Below, one piece after another: positions 30,921-39,676 of a DNA stretch of 64,000 nucleotides. The stretch lies in assembly GCF_965200405.1 (NCBI RefSeq), contig NZ_OZ241356.1:1674001-1738000 (forward strand), given 5' to 3'. Origin of the DNA: Glacieibacterium sp965200405. GTDB taxonomy: Bacteria; Pseudomonadota; Alphaproteobacteria; Sphingomonadales; Sphingomonadaceae. Position 1 is the stretch's first letter, and each line of letters opens with the position of its first letter. The notes beneath the pieces are model-generated. The model made no database searches and was not told the origin of the DNA. It was given only the letters and a program-made list of their open reading frames with translations. A program made the translations under genes and the position numbers.

Positions 30921-31657
30921 GCCCAATCCTCGTCGAGCCAGCTCAGCGTCAACGCCGTGGCGCCGGGCAGATCTTCCGGGAAGTCGACCTCGGCCGATGG
31001 ATGCCCGGTGACATCCGCCGCGCCGACCAAGCCGAGCAGCGCCAGCTCTGCGACTGCGGCCAGATAGTAATTGCCGGTACCGCCTTCGCGCGAGATCGCC
31101 GCGTCGACCGTCGCGGCAAAGCGCGCGCCGCCGCCGCCCTTGAACACCAGCATGCCGATCGACTCTGCGTCGGTTTCGCCGGGCGGAAGCTTTTTCGACA
31201 CTGCGGTGACTAGCCCGCGCGCCAGGGTTACCTTCATGTCGTCGGCATCGTAGGCCGACTTGACCGCCGTGGTCACGTTGACCGGCGCCTGTGCCTTGTC
31301 GATCGCCCGGACGATCAGCGCAGGGCCGACCAGCGTGTCGCCGTTTAGGATCAGCGCGTCGCCGCCGACCAAGGCTGCGCGTGCCAGCCACACCGACGAG
31401 ATGTTATCCGCGATCCGATAGAAGGGGTTGTTGACCAGCGCCACGCTTTCGAAGGGCCCGCCCGCCAGCCGCTCCCGAACCTTTTCCGCCTGGAAGCCGG
31501 TGACCACGGTGATCGTCCCGACACCTGCCTCCGCCAGCGCCGCCAGCTGCCATTCGAGCAGACTAAGGCCATGAAAATCGATCAGGCATTTCGGCGTCTC
31601 GGCGGTCAGCGGGGCCAGTCGCGAGCCTTGGCCGGCGGAGAGGATGATCGCGTGCAT
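30890..31657 (-). CDS. Sugar/choline-phosphate nucleotidyltransferase (LicC-like)
   Basis: A 255-residue NTP-transferase that would activate a phospho-alcohol or sugar phosphate. The nucleotide-binding loop is ILSAGQGSRLAPLTAETPKC at the N-terminus. The segment NPFYRIADNISSVWLA is typical of choline-phosphate and inositol-phosphate cytidylyltransferases rather than of glucose-type enzymes. The metal-binding Asp is in LILNGDTLV, and a second acidic site is near AEVDFPED. Together with the phosphatidyltransferase at 29356 this suggests synthesis and use of a CDP-alcohol. ATG at 31657 gives the usual MHAIILSAG start; ATG at 31663 is possible. Confidence 0.85.
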   Translation of the reverse strand: MHAIILSAGQGSRLAPLTAETPKCLIDFHGLSLLEWQLAALAEAGVGTITVVTGFQAEKVRERLAGGPFESVALVNNPFYRIADNISSVWLARAALVGGDALILNGDTLVGPALIVRAIDKAQAPVNVTTAVKSAYDADDMKVTLARGLVTAVSKKLPPGETDAESIGMLVFKGGGGARFAATVDAAISREGGTGNYYLAAVAELALLGLVGAADVTGHPSAEVDFPEDLPGATALTLSWLDEDWAQAARRSSRK

Positions 31658-31752
31658 CGTCATTCGCCGGGGATCATCATGGCCGGTCACTATGCGAATG
31701 CGGGCGCTGCATCAAGGCGCGGCGTCGGCGCCGAGCCTTGGCGCGGTCAGGC

Positions 31753-32439
31753 TCAGGCGCGGCAGGGCTTGATCTGGTTCGGCGCAGGACGCGGCCCCGA
31801 CGGCTCGAACAGGGCTAGGTAGCCATCCGCTGCGCCGAGATCGAGGTCGCCGACGCGCTTGTAGCCGACCGCTGCCAGTTCGCAGGCGAGCAGCGCGCGC
31901 GGCGTGCCATGGTCGGCAGTCGGACGGTCGACGTCGACAATGGCGATCTTGCCGCCCGGGCGCAGCGTGTCGCGCAGGTGCCACAGCAGCGCGAACGGCT
32001 GCGAGATCTCGTGGTACATATGGACCATCAGCGCGACGTCGAGCGAGGCCGGCGGCAGGCGGGGATCGTCGGCGCGGCCCTTGACGACGACGACGTTGGT
32101 CAGCTTGGCGCTTTTCACCCGAACCCGCAGCCGCGAGACGTAGGAGCCGACGATATCCTCCGAATAGACGCGGCCCCCCGGGGCGACACGCGGTGCCAGG
32201 CGGACGGTGTAATAGCCCAGCCCGGCGCCGATATCGGCGATCATCATGCCGGGACGGACGCCGAGGAAGACCATCACCTGCTCGGCCTCGCGGGCGCTGT
32301 CGCGGCGGCTCTCGTCGGACCACTGGTCGCTGACGATGCTGGCGATCGGACGCTGCGGTCGCGGGAAAGTGGCTGGCGACGCTGCGGTCAGCGCCAGCAG
32401 TGGCAGGATGGCGATCATGATGCGTGAAAAGGCGACCAT
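31753..32439 (-). CDS. Class I SAM-dependent methyltransferase with signal peptide
   Basis: A 228-residue methyltransferase fold protein. Motif I is MMIADIGAGLGYYTVRLA, acidic residue ED follows about 20 residues later, and the LDVALMVHMYHEI segment resembles motif IV of COG4798-type predicted methyltransferases. Residues 1-20 form a clear signal peptide (IMIAILPLLALTAASPA), placing it in the periplasm, where free SAM is not expected. Its substrate and real activity are unknown. It stands alone on the minus strand, between the nucleotidyltransferase and the efflux pump. Confidence 0.82.
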   Translation of the reverse strand: MVAFSRIMIAILPLLALTAASPATFPRPQRPIASIVSDQWSDESRRDSAREAEQVMVFLGVRPGMMIADIGAGLGYYTVRLAPRVAPGGRVYSEDIVGSYVSRLRVRVKSAKLTNVVVVKGRADDPRLPPASLDVALMVHMYHEISQPFALLWHLRDTLRPGGKIAIVDVDRPTADHGTPRALLACELAAVGYKRVGDLDLGAADGYLALFEPSGPRPAPNQIKPCRA

Positions 32440-32496
32440 AGGACGGCTTTAGCGGGTGTCGGGGCCTGTGTCAGCCACCCGCCCGATCGCGCTGCC

Positions 32497-33717
32497 TCAG
32501 GCCATGCGCGCTTGAAACAGGCGGCGGCCCTCGACGAAATAGACGATGACCAGCACCGACAGGCCGATACACAGATAGCCGATCGCCAGCGGCAGGGTCG
32601 TGCCCGCATAGGATTGCCCGATCGCCGACCCGACCAGCACCGCGCCGATGCTGGTGATGAAGCCCTGCAACGACGACGCCGTGCCCGCGATATGGCCGAC
32701 CGGCTCCATCGCCATGGCACCGAAGTTGGAGCCGCAAAGGCCGATGCAGGTCATGCTGAGCGCTTGCACTACAATGTACGTCTGCAACGACTCAACTCCG
32801 GCCTGAATGATGACGAGGTGGACCAGCGACAGGGCGATCAGCGCGAGCAGCGCGGACTGTGAGATCAGCCTGGTGCCGAGCCGCTCGACCAGCCGGCTGT
32901 TAGCGAACGACGCTATCCCCATGGCACCGGCGCAGATGGCGAACAGCAGGGTGAAGCGGTCGCCGGCGCCGAACTCGTCGACGAAGATCTGCTGGGCGGA
33001 AGAAACGAAGGCGATGATGCCGCCGAAGGTCAGCGATGCGGCCACCGAATAGCCGATCGAATAGCGGTTGCTCAGGGTGAGCTTGTAGCTTTCACGCAGG
33101 TTGGTCAGCGAGATCGGTACGCGGCGTACGAGCGGCAGGGTCTCGGGCAGGCGCACCAGCGTCCAGGCCAACACCAGCGCGGCAAAGCTGCCTAACGCGT
33201 AGAAGATGAAGCGCCATGGCCCGAACTCGAGCAGCAGCTGTCCCAGCGTCGGAGCTAGGATGGGGACGAGGAAGAAGATCATCTGTGCGACTGACATGAT
33301 CCGCGCCATGTGCCGGCCGGAGGCGCCGTCGCGGACCATCGCCACCGCCAGCACGCGCGTCGAGGCGGACATCAGCCCCTGCAGGAAACGCGCGAACAAC
33401 AGCCCTTCGAAGCTGGTTGAACTCGCCGCAAACACGCTCGCTGCGACGAAGCCGATGAGGGTGCAGACCAGGATCGGTCTCCGACCGAAGCGATCCGCGA
33501 GCGGGCCGTAGACCAGTTGGCCGGCGGCGAACCCGACCATATAGACCGTGACGACCCACTGACGGTGATTGGCGGCGGTGACTGAAAAGTCTCGCCCGAT
33601 ATCCGCCAGCGCCGGCAGCATCAGGTCGACGCCGAGCGCGTTGACGGCCATCACTGCCGCGATGAAGGCGATGAACTCACGCGGATGCATGCCGACGGGT
33701 TTAGGTTGCGATTCCAT
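32497..33717 (-). CDS. Bcr/CflA family multidrug efflux MFS transporter
   Basis: A 12-helix drug:proton antiporter of the major facilitator superfamily, 406 residues. It contains the loop 2-3 motif QLVYGPLADRFGRRPIL, ALGVDLMLPALADIGRDF in helix 1 and PTLGQLLLEFGPWRFIF in helix 5, as in Bcr/CflA and FloR relatives. The substrate is not predictable. There is no adjacent regulator. ATG at 33717 follows directly after a GC-rich leader. Confidence 0.92.
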   Translation of the reverse strand: MESQPKPVGMHPREFIAFIAAVMAVNALGVDLMLPALADIGRDFSVTAANHRQWVVTVYMVGFAAGQLVYGPLADRFGRRPILVCTLIGFVAASVFAASSTSFEGLLFARFLQGLMSASTRVLAVAMVRDGASGRHMARIMSVAQMIFFLVPILAPTLGQLLLEFGPWRFIFYALGSFAALVLAWTLVRLPETLPLVRRVPISLTNLRESYKLTLSNRYSIGYSVAASLTFGGIIAFVSSAQQIFVDEFGAGDRFTLLFAICAGAMGIASFANSRLVERLGTRLISQSALLALIALSLVHLVIIQAGVESLQTYIVVQALSMTCIGLCGSNFGAMAMEPVGHIAGTASSLQGFITSIGAVLVGSAIGQSYAGTTLPLAIGYLCIGLSVLVIVYFVEGRRLFQARMA

Positions 33718-33788
33718 GGGCGTCCTATCGACGACCTGTCAGCGCACCACAAGGAAAGTCACCGCATCGTCGGAGCTGCGGGCCGGCG

Positions 33789-35306
33789 TCAGCCCCGGCG
33801 CTTGCGTCCCGGCTGAGCCTCTGCAGGCACCGCGTCGGCGACGACTTCGCCCGCCGACATGGCGCCGGCGGTATGCAGGCTGCGCATCCGGCCAAGCTCG
33901 GCTTTGAAACGCGCCAGCTCGGGACCAGCCAATTGCGTGCCGCCGAGGAACTTCAGCGTCAGCGGATTGACCGGCGCGCCTTTCAGCCAGATCTCATAGT
34001 GCAGGTGGGGGCCGGTGCTGAGCCCGGTCGAGCCGACATAGCCGATGACCTGCCCCTGGGCGACGGTCTGGCCGGCCTTCACCGCGAACCTGCTCATATG
34101 CGCATAAGCCGTCGACAACGTGCCGTTGTGCTTGACCATGACGTAATTGCCATGGCCGCCGTGCCAGCCGGCGAAGCTGATCGTCCCCGCCGCTGCCGCC
34201 ATGATCGGTGAGCCGGATGCAGCGCCGAAATCGACACCCTGGTGGAGGCGCGAATAGTTGAGCAGCGGGTGGAAGCGCATTCCGAAGTTGGAGGTCAGAT
34301 GCGCGCCGTCGACCGGGGTGCGCATCAGGCCTTTGCGGGCTGATTCGCCGGTAGCGCGGAAGAACTGGGGCTTGCCTGCATAGGTCCACCGCAGCAGTTC
34401 GACATCGTCGCCCTTGCCGCGATCGAGGCCGGCGTACAGCAGCGCGCCGGTCTGCGTCTCGCCGGTCTCCGCGCGGCGGTGTGCAACGACGAAATCGAAC
34501 CGGTCGCGCTTGCCGACGCCGTGCTGGAAATCGACTGCATAGCCGAGCTGCTGGATCGCCTCGCTGACGATCGCAGCGGGAACCCCGGCGGCACGCGCGG
34601 ACTTGGCAAGGCCGCTGCCGACAGTGCCGGAGACGCGCATCGGCGTGTCGTCGACGGCGATCGGGATGCGTTTGAGGGCCAGCGCGCCATCGTCGGCGCG
34701 AGCGAGCTCGAGGCGCAGGTCGAAGCTCGCACGAAAGCCCATGGTCTCGACCGGGCGCGGCACCGACTTGCTGTCGCGGCGGCCAAGGACCAGGTCGATA
34801 TCGGTGCCGGGCTTGATGCTGCGGACCGGAATGGCGCTGCCAACCAGCCTGGAGATGTCGTTGGCCTCGTCCTTGCCGACGCCGGCGCGACGCAGGGCGC
34901 CCTCGAAGCTGTCGGAGCGGCGGACTTCGGCGGTGGCTTCGATACGCGGGCGCTCCGGAGCTTCGGCCATCGCCTCGACCTGGCGGCCGGGGGCGACGAA
35001 GCGTCCGGTGGTGCCACCGAGAGCCAGTGGCAGGATGGTGTCGGGCCGGGCGTCGTCGGCCTGGGCGGCGGTCATCGGCGCATCGACGGCGACGGGCAGC
35101 GGTACCGGGAGGGTGCCGGCGAATATGGTCACTGCGGTCAGGGCGATGACGGTCGCTGCGCCACGCCACCAGTCGCGTGAGCCGATCCGGTCGCCAAGGT
35201 CGATCCGCAGATCCAGGGCCGACAGGCGATGGGCGACGCGGTTGCCGCCGACCGACGGTGAGCGGAAGCCGGGCGCGTGAAAATAGCCTTCCGCGGTCGC
35301 CGCCAT
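33789..35306 (-). CDS. M23 family murein endopeptidase
   Basis: A LytM/peptidase M23 protein of about 505 residues. It has an N-terminal membrane anchor (about residues 50-70, VIALTAVTIFAGTLPVPLPV), then an OapA/LysM-like middle region. The catalytic domain at the C-terminus carries the zinc ligands in HQGVDFGA, the HGN-x-V segment and GLSTGPHLHYEIW (HxH). Such enzymes cut peptidoglycan cross-links during growth or division. ATG at 35306 is preferred over one at 35336. It is divergent from the helicase gene across about 285 bases. Confidence 0.92.
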   Translation of the reverse strand: MAATAEGYFHAPGFRSPSVGGNRVAHRLSALDLRIDLGDRIGSRDWWRGAATVIALTAVTIFAGTLPVPLPVAVDAPMTAAQADDARPDTILPLALGGTTGRFVAPGRQVEAMAEAPERPRIEATAEVRRSDSFEGALRRAGVGKDEANDISRLVGSAIPVRSIKPGTDIDLVLGRRDSKSVPRPVETMGFRASFDLRLELARADDGALALKRIPIAVDDTPMRVSGTVGSGLAKSARAAGVPAAIVSEAIQQLGYAVDFQHGVGKRDRFDFVVAHRRAETGETQTGALLYAGLDRGKGDDVELLRWTYAGKPQFFRATGESARKGLMRTPVDGAHLTSNFGMRFHPLLNYSRLHQGVDFGAASGSPIMAAAAGTISFAGWHGGHGNYVMVKHNGTLSTAYAHMSRFAVKAGQTVAQGQVIGYVGSTGLSTGPHLHYEIWLKGAPVNPLTLKFLGGTQLAGPELARFKAELGRMRSLHTAGAMSAGEVVADAVPAEAQPGRKRRG

Positions 35307-35570
35307 GTCGGTCCCGCGTCCACCCGGCTGAAACAAGGCTGGTTCCCCCCAACGCCGCCCAAATCAAGCGGTGGCGCTACCTTGTTCGCGCGATGCGTCA
35401 AGTCAACGCGGCAAGCGCTTGGAGTCAGTCCCTTGCGACGAGCCGCCGTCTTTGAACGGTCACTTGAATCGCCTGACTCTTTGTGCGACCAAGGTGCAGG
35501 CCCATACGTTTCCAAGGATACGATGAGCAGGCAGGTGTTTCGCCAGTTTCCGGTCTTGTTACCGGGTCTT

Positions 35571-35590
35571 GCCACCCCACGTTGGGTGGC
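35571..35590 (+). promoter_or_regulatory. Hairpin abutting the helicase start codon
   Basis: GCCACCC (35571-35577) pairs perfectly with GGGTGGC (35584-35590) around CACGTT, ending exactly one base before the ATG at 35591. The only purine-rich sequence that could serve as a ribosome binding site (GGGTGG) is inside the stem, so the fold could mask initiation. Confidence 0.4.
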
Positions 35591-38140
35591 ATGAGCGGCC
35601 TGCTTCGCGCCTCGGTTACCGCCGTCCTCGGTCCCACCAATACTGGCAAGACGCACCTCGCTGTCGAGCGCATGTGTGGCCACGCCAGCGGCATGATCGG
35701 CTTTCCGCTGCGGCTGCTGGCCCGCGAGGTCTATGACCGCGTCGTCGCGATCAAGGGCGAGGCGCAGGTCGCGCTGATCACCGGCGAGGAGAAGATCGTC
35801 CCCGCCACGGCGCGTTATTTCCTGTGCACGGCGGAATCGATGCCCGACGATCGTGAGGTCGCCTTCGTCGCCATCGACGAGGGCCAGGTCGGCGCCGACC
35901 CCGAGCGCGGGCACGTCTTTACGGGCCGGATGCTGCACTCGCGCGGCTATGCCGAGACGATGATCCTGGGGTCGGAGACGCTGCGGCCGCTGATCAAGCG
36001 GTTGCTGCCCGACGCAGAGATCGTCACCCGGCCGCGCTTCTCGACGCTGAGCTATGCCCCGCCCAAGAAGCTGTCGCGGCTGCCGAAGCGAACGGTGATC
36101 GTCGCCTTCACCGCGGCCGAAGTCTATGCGCTGGCGGAGATGCTGCGGCGGCATAAGGGCGGCGCGGCGGTGGTGATGGGCAGCCTGTCGCCCCGGACCC
36201 GCAACGCCCAGGTCGCGATGTTCCAGTCGGGCGAGGTCGACTATCTGGTCGCCACCGATGCCATCGGCATGGGCCTCAACATGGACATCGCCCATGTCGC
36301 CTTCGCCTCGCTGGGCAAGTTCGACGGCAAGCGGCACCGGCGGCTGACGACGTCGGAGATGGCGCAGATTGCGGGCCGAGCCGGGCGCTACCAGAAGGAT
36401 GGCACGTTCGGCGTCGTCCAGCTTGGCCAGCAGGCGGCGCAGACCTTCGAGGACGAAGAGATCGAGGCGATCGAGCAGCACCGCTTCAAGCCGCTGACGC
36501 AGCTGGTGTGGCGCAACGAGCGGCTCGACATGAACACGCTGCCCCGGCTGATCGCCTCGCTGGAGGAGCGGCCGCGCCAGCATGAGCTGGTCCGCGCCGA
36601 CGATCCGATCGATTTCGCCGTGCTGAAGTCGCTGGCCGGCGACCCCGATGTCGTCGAGCGGGCGCATGGCCGCGCCAGGATCGCGCGGCTGTGGGCGGCG
36701 TGCGGCCTGCCCGATTACCGCAAGACCGGGGTCGAGCAGCATGCCCGGCTGGTGGCGCGGGTGTTCCGCCACCTGAGCGAGGGCAATGGCCTGCTGCCGT
36801 CGTCGTGGGTGGCCGCGGAGGTGGCGCAGCTCGACCATGTCACCGGCGATATCGCGACGCTGTCGGGGCGGATCGCGGCGGCGCGGACCTGGACCTATAT
36901 CGCGCACCGGCCCGGCTGGCTGGAGGATGCGGCGGGCTGGGCGGACCGGACGCGGGCGCTGGAGGATCGGTTGTCGGACGCGCTGCACCGCGGGCTGACG
37001 CAGCGCTTCGTCGACCGGCGCACGGCGGTGCTGCTCAAGGACCTGAAAGTGCGCGGCGGCGAGCAGCGCGTGGCGATCGACGCCGATGGTGCGCTGTCGG
37101 TCGAGGACGAGGTTATCGGCACGCTGGAGGGCTTCCGCTTTACCGCCGATCCGCTGGCCCGGGCGGGGGAGCGCAAGTTGCTGCTGGCCGCCGCGGAACG
37201 CCATCTGCCGCGCGAGCTGGCGCGCCGGGCGGAGGCGCTGATCGCGTCCGACGATACGGCTTTCGCGATGGCGTTCGATGGCGGGATGCCGCCGCGGCTG
37301 TTGTGGAACGGCGCGCGGGTGGCAAAGCTGCGCGCCGGGCGCGATGCGCTGAACCCGCGGATCGAACTCGACCGGGCGCTGGAGACGGTGCCGGCGCCGG
37401 AGCGGGCGCGAGTGGCGGAACGGCTGGCGGCATGGTTTGCGGTGGCGCGCGAGAAGCATCTCGCCGGGCTGGCGCGGGTCGTCGCGCTTCATCCGAACCT
37501 GACGCCGGCGGCGCGTGGGCTGGGCGTGATGCTGGTCGAGCATATGGGCTGCATGGCGCGCGAGACGGTCAATGCGCAGGTCGAGGCGCTGACCCGCGCC
37601 GACCGCAAGGCGCTGCTCGGGGCCGGGGTGCGGCTGGGTGTGCAGCATGTCTTCGTCGCCGACCTGTTGCGGCCCGAGCCGACGCGCTGGCGGCTGGCGC
37701 TGTGGGCGGTCGCGGCCGGGGTCGAGACGCTGCCAGCGCCGCCCCCCGCCGGGCGCGTCGCCATCGAGGTCGATCCCGCCGTGCTGCCCGCGTTCTACGG
37801 CGTCGCGGGCTTCTGGATCGTCGGGCCGCAGGCGGTGCGCGTCGACATGGTCGACCGGCTGGCGCGCGCCATGCACGGCGTCAGGGCAGGGCGTGCGCCG
37901 TTCGTGCCCGATGCGAACTCGGTCGCCAGCGTCGGCATGAGCCACGACGGCTTTGCCCGGCTGATGCGCGCGCTGGGCTATCGACTGCGGCTCGTCGACG
38001 GCGCTGCGGCTTTTGCATGGGGGGGCGTCAAGGCGCCGCAACCCCGTGATGTTGCTTACAATGTTTCTCCATCGTCACCTTTTGCCGCGCTGGCGGGAAT
38101 GACCCCGCGAGCGTCTGCGAGCCATATGAAAGGCAGGTAG
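35591..38140 (+). CDS. SUV3-like DEAD/DEAH-type helicase
   Basis: A superfamily 2 RNA helicase related to mitochondrial Suv3, 849 residues. Walker A is GPTNTGKTHLA at residue 14, motif II is IDEGQ, and the later helicase motifs include VVMGSLSPRTRNAQV, YLVATDAIGMGLNM and QIAGRAGRYQKDGTFG. Suv3-type C-terminal helical regions follow. Mitochondrial relatives unwind RNA for degradation; the bacterial role is not well defined. It is the first gene of a helicase, S4 protein and ferredoxin row conserved in alphaproteobacteria. The start is set by the N-terminal SVTAVLGPTNTGKT. Confidence 0.92.
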   Translation: MSGLLRASVTAVLGPTNTGKTHLAVERMCGHASGMIGFPLRLLAREVYDRVVAIKGEAQVALITGEEKIVPATARYFLCTAESMPDDREVAFVAIDEGQVGADPERGHVFTGRMLHSRGYAETMILGSETLRPLIKRLLPDAEIVTRPRFSTLSYAPPKKLSRLPKRTVIVAFTAAEVYALAEMLRRHKGGAAVVMGSLSPRTRNAQVAMFQSGEVDYLVATDAIGMGLNMDIAHVAFASLGKFDGKRHRRLTTSEMAQIAGRAGRYQKDGTFGVVQLGQQAAQTFEDEEIEAIEQHRFKPLTQLVWRNERLDMNTLPRLIASLEERPRQHELVRADDPIDFAVLKSLAGDPDVVERAHGRARIARLWAACGLPDYRKTGVEQHARLVARVFRHLSEGNGLLPSSWVAAEVAQLDHVTGDIATLSGRIAAARTWTYIAHRPGWLEDAAGWADRTRALEDRLSDALHRGLTQRFVDRRTAVLLKDLKVRGGEQRVAIDADGALSVEDEVIGTLEGFRFTADPLARAGERKLLLAAAERHLPRELARRAEALIASDDTAFAMAFDGGMPPRLLWNGARVAKLRAGRDALNPRIELDRALETVPAPERARVAERLAAWFAVAREKHLAGLARVVALHPNLTPAARGLGVMLVEHMGCMARETVNAQVEALTRADRKALLGAGVRLGVQHVFVADLLRPEPTRWRLALWAVAAGVETLPAPPPAGRVAIEVDPAVLPAFYGVAGFWIVGPQAVRVDMVDRLARAMHGVRAGRAPFVPDANSVASVGMSHDGFARLMRALGYRLRLVDGAAAFAWGGVKAPQPRDVAYNVSPSSPFAALAGMTPRASASHMKGR

Positions 38141-38143
38141 CCA

Positions 38144-38464
38144 TTGGTTTACGGTCAGGGATTGCGGCTCGACAAATGGTTGTGGTTCGCGCGTCTGACG
38201 AAATCGCGCAGTGATGCGCAGCGGCTCTGCGAAAGCCGCCATCTGCGGCTCGATGGCCGGGTGATCGATCGCGCTTCGGCGTTGGTCCGCACCGGCTCGG
38301 TCCTGAGCTTCCCCCGCCACGACGAGGTCATCGTCGTCCGTGTCGAAGGTTTGAGCGACCGGCGCGGTCCCTATGTCGAGGCGCGCGAGTTATACAGCGA
38401 CTTGTCCGCCCCAACCCGGCGCGGCGGCACGGCCCCATTGACGGCGGAGTATGCCGCCGTTTAG
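38144..38464 (+). CDS. S4-domain RNA-binding protein (Hsp15-like)
   Basis: A 106-residue protein consisting of one S4 domain: LRLDKWLWFARLTKSRSDAQ, LRLDGRVIDRASALVRTGSVLSF. Hsp15 relatives bind 50S subunits carrying nascent chains and help recycle them. It appears to begin at TTG 38144, three bases after the helicase stop; no ATG or GTG is suitable. It lies between the helicase and fdxA. Confidence 0.87.
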   Translation: MVYGQGLRLDKWLWFARLTKSRSDAQRLCESRHLRLDGRVIDRASALVRTGSVLSFPRHDEVIVVRVEGLSDRRGPYVEARELYSDLSAPTRRGGTAPLTAEYAAV

Positions 38465-38494
38465 CAGGGGCGCTCTTTAATCAGGGACCGTAAG

Positions 38495-38827
38495 ATGACG
38501 TATGTCGTGACCGAGGCTTGCATCAAGTGCAAGTATATGGACTGCGTCGAGGTCTGCCCCGTCGACTGTTTCTACGAGGGCGACAACATGGTCGTCATCA
38601 ACCCGAACGAGTGCATCGACTGCGGCGTCTGCGAGCCGGAATGCCCGGCCGAAGCGATCCTGCCCGATACCGAGAGCGGCCTGGAAAAGTGGCTGGAGCT
38701 CAACGCCAGCCTGTCCGCGACCTGGCCCAACATCACCGTCAAGGGCCCGACTCCGCCCGACGCCGACGACTTCAAGGGCGTCGAGGGCAAGTTCGACAAG
38801 TATTTCAGCGACCAGCCGCCGAGCTGA
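38495..38827 (+). CDS. fdxA: Ferredoxin FdxA (3Fe-4S/4Fe-4S)
   Basis: A 7Fe ferredoxin, 110 residues, soluble electron carrier. The first cluster region is CIKCKYMDCVEVCPVDCF and the second is CIDCGVCEPECP, spacing typical of Azotobacter FdI-type ferredoxins. The C-terminal 45 residues form the extra helix found in this type (WPNITVKGPTPPDADDF). In many alphaproteobacteria a CarD-type regulator follows this gene; here a PEP-CTERM gene follows instead. Confidence 0.95.
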   Translation: MTYVVTEACIKCKYMDCVEVCPVDCFYEGDNMVVINPNECIDCGVCEPECPAEAILPDTESGLEKWLELNASLSATWPNITVKGPTPPDADDFKGVEGKFDKYFSDQPPS

Positions 38828-38872
38828 CCGCGGGCGTCGTGGCCGCGTAACCGAGCTGACAAACCGACCTCG

Positions 38873-38910
38873 TCCGCCGGCTGCTCAACCGAGTGGCCGG
38901 CGGATTTCTT
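38873..38910 (+). terminator. Intrinsic terminator after fdxA
   Basis: TCCGCCGGC (38873-38881) pairs with GCCGGCGGA (38896-38904), with a further CTC/GAG pair inside the loop, followed by TTTCTT. Confidence 0.8.
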
Positions 38911-38955
38911 GTGTTTCCGGCGTGCGGTGGGTCGCGGGATGGTCCTCATCGAGGT

Positions 38956-38970
38956 GCCAACAATGTTGGC
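38956..38970. promoter_or_regulatory. Perfect palindrome upstream of the second PEP-CTERM gene
   Basis: GCCAACA-A-TGTTGGC, a 7+1+7 palindrome about 145 bases before the ATG at 39114, next to an AT-rich TATTGACACAGTAATAT stretch that could hold a promoter. It may be an operator. No regulator is identified. Confidence 0.35.
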
Positions 38971-39113
38971 GTTAGTCCAATATTGACACAGTAATATCTT
39001 TGTTGCCGGCAAGTCACATTCGAGAGCTCGTAATTTACGACGCATGCCTCCGAAGTGCGCATGATTTGCGCCACCGCGACAGCTACGTTCAGGCTGTCAA
39101 AGGGGAGCAAGAA

Positions 39114-39665
39114 ATGCAGTCGAAATTCCTGGTAGTCGCCGGCTTACTGGCCTTGTCTATCACCACTCCAAGTAACGCGGTGTCGGTCGTCGACGGCAGC
39201 TGCGCGTCGATCACCGGTGCTAACGGCTGCTTGTTCAGCGGGACGATCACGGCAGCGACGACTGCCGATACCAACAACAAGTTCAACCTGTACAACGATA
39301 CCCATCCCGGCGCGGGCGCGAATATCAATCTGCAATACTTGTTCAAGTCGGACAGTGTCGGCTTCCCGGGATCCTTTACCAGCACGACCAGCGGTACATG
39401 GTCGGTGCCCGGTTATAACATCCGGTATCTTGCCGTTGCGGCAGGCGCGAACTACGCCCTTTACCGTTTCCCGCAGACCTCGAGCGGGACCTGGTCGACC
39501 GCCGACATTCCACACGGCGCCAACCTGCGAGAGCTACGCGACCTGGTTTTCTTCGGTGCCGCTGTGCCTGAACCGGCAAGCTGGATGATGATGATCACTG
39601 GCCTCGGCCTCGTCGGTGCGGCGACCAGGAATCGTCGCCGGTCCCTGGCGGCGGTCGCAGCCTAG
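39114..39665 (+). CDS. PEP-CTERM sorted exported protein
   Basis: A 183-residue exported protein. Signal peptide: hydrophobic residues about 5-18, likely cut after SNA. The mature part is rich in Thr, Ser, Asn and Gly, with two Cys near its start (CASITGANGC). The C-terminus is a PEP-CTERM signal: PEPASWMMMITGLGLVG, then a basic RNRRR cluster and a short Ala tail. This predicts exosortase processing. AGGGGAG six bases before the ATG at 39114 fixes the start. The body has no recognisable domain. It is not similar in body to the protein at 5938; only the tail is shared. It is convergent with gshB, 11 bases apart. Confidence 0.9.
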   Translation: MQSKFLVVAGLLALSITTPSNAVSVVDGSCASITGANGCLFSGTITAATTADTNNKFNLYNDTHPGAGANINLQYLFKSDSVGFPGSFTSTTSGTWSVPGYNIRYLAVAAGANYALYRFPQTSSGTWSTADIPHGANLRELRDLVFFGAAVPEPASWMMMITGLGLVGAATRNRRRSLAAVAA

Positions 39666-39676
39666 CAGGACGTCGC

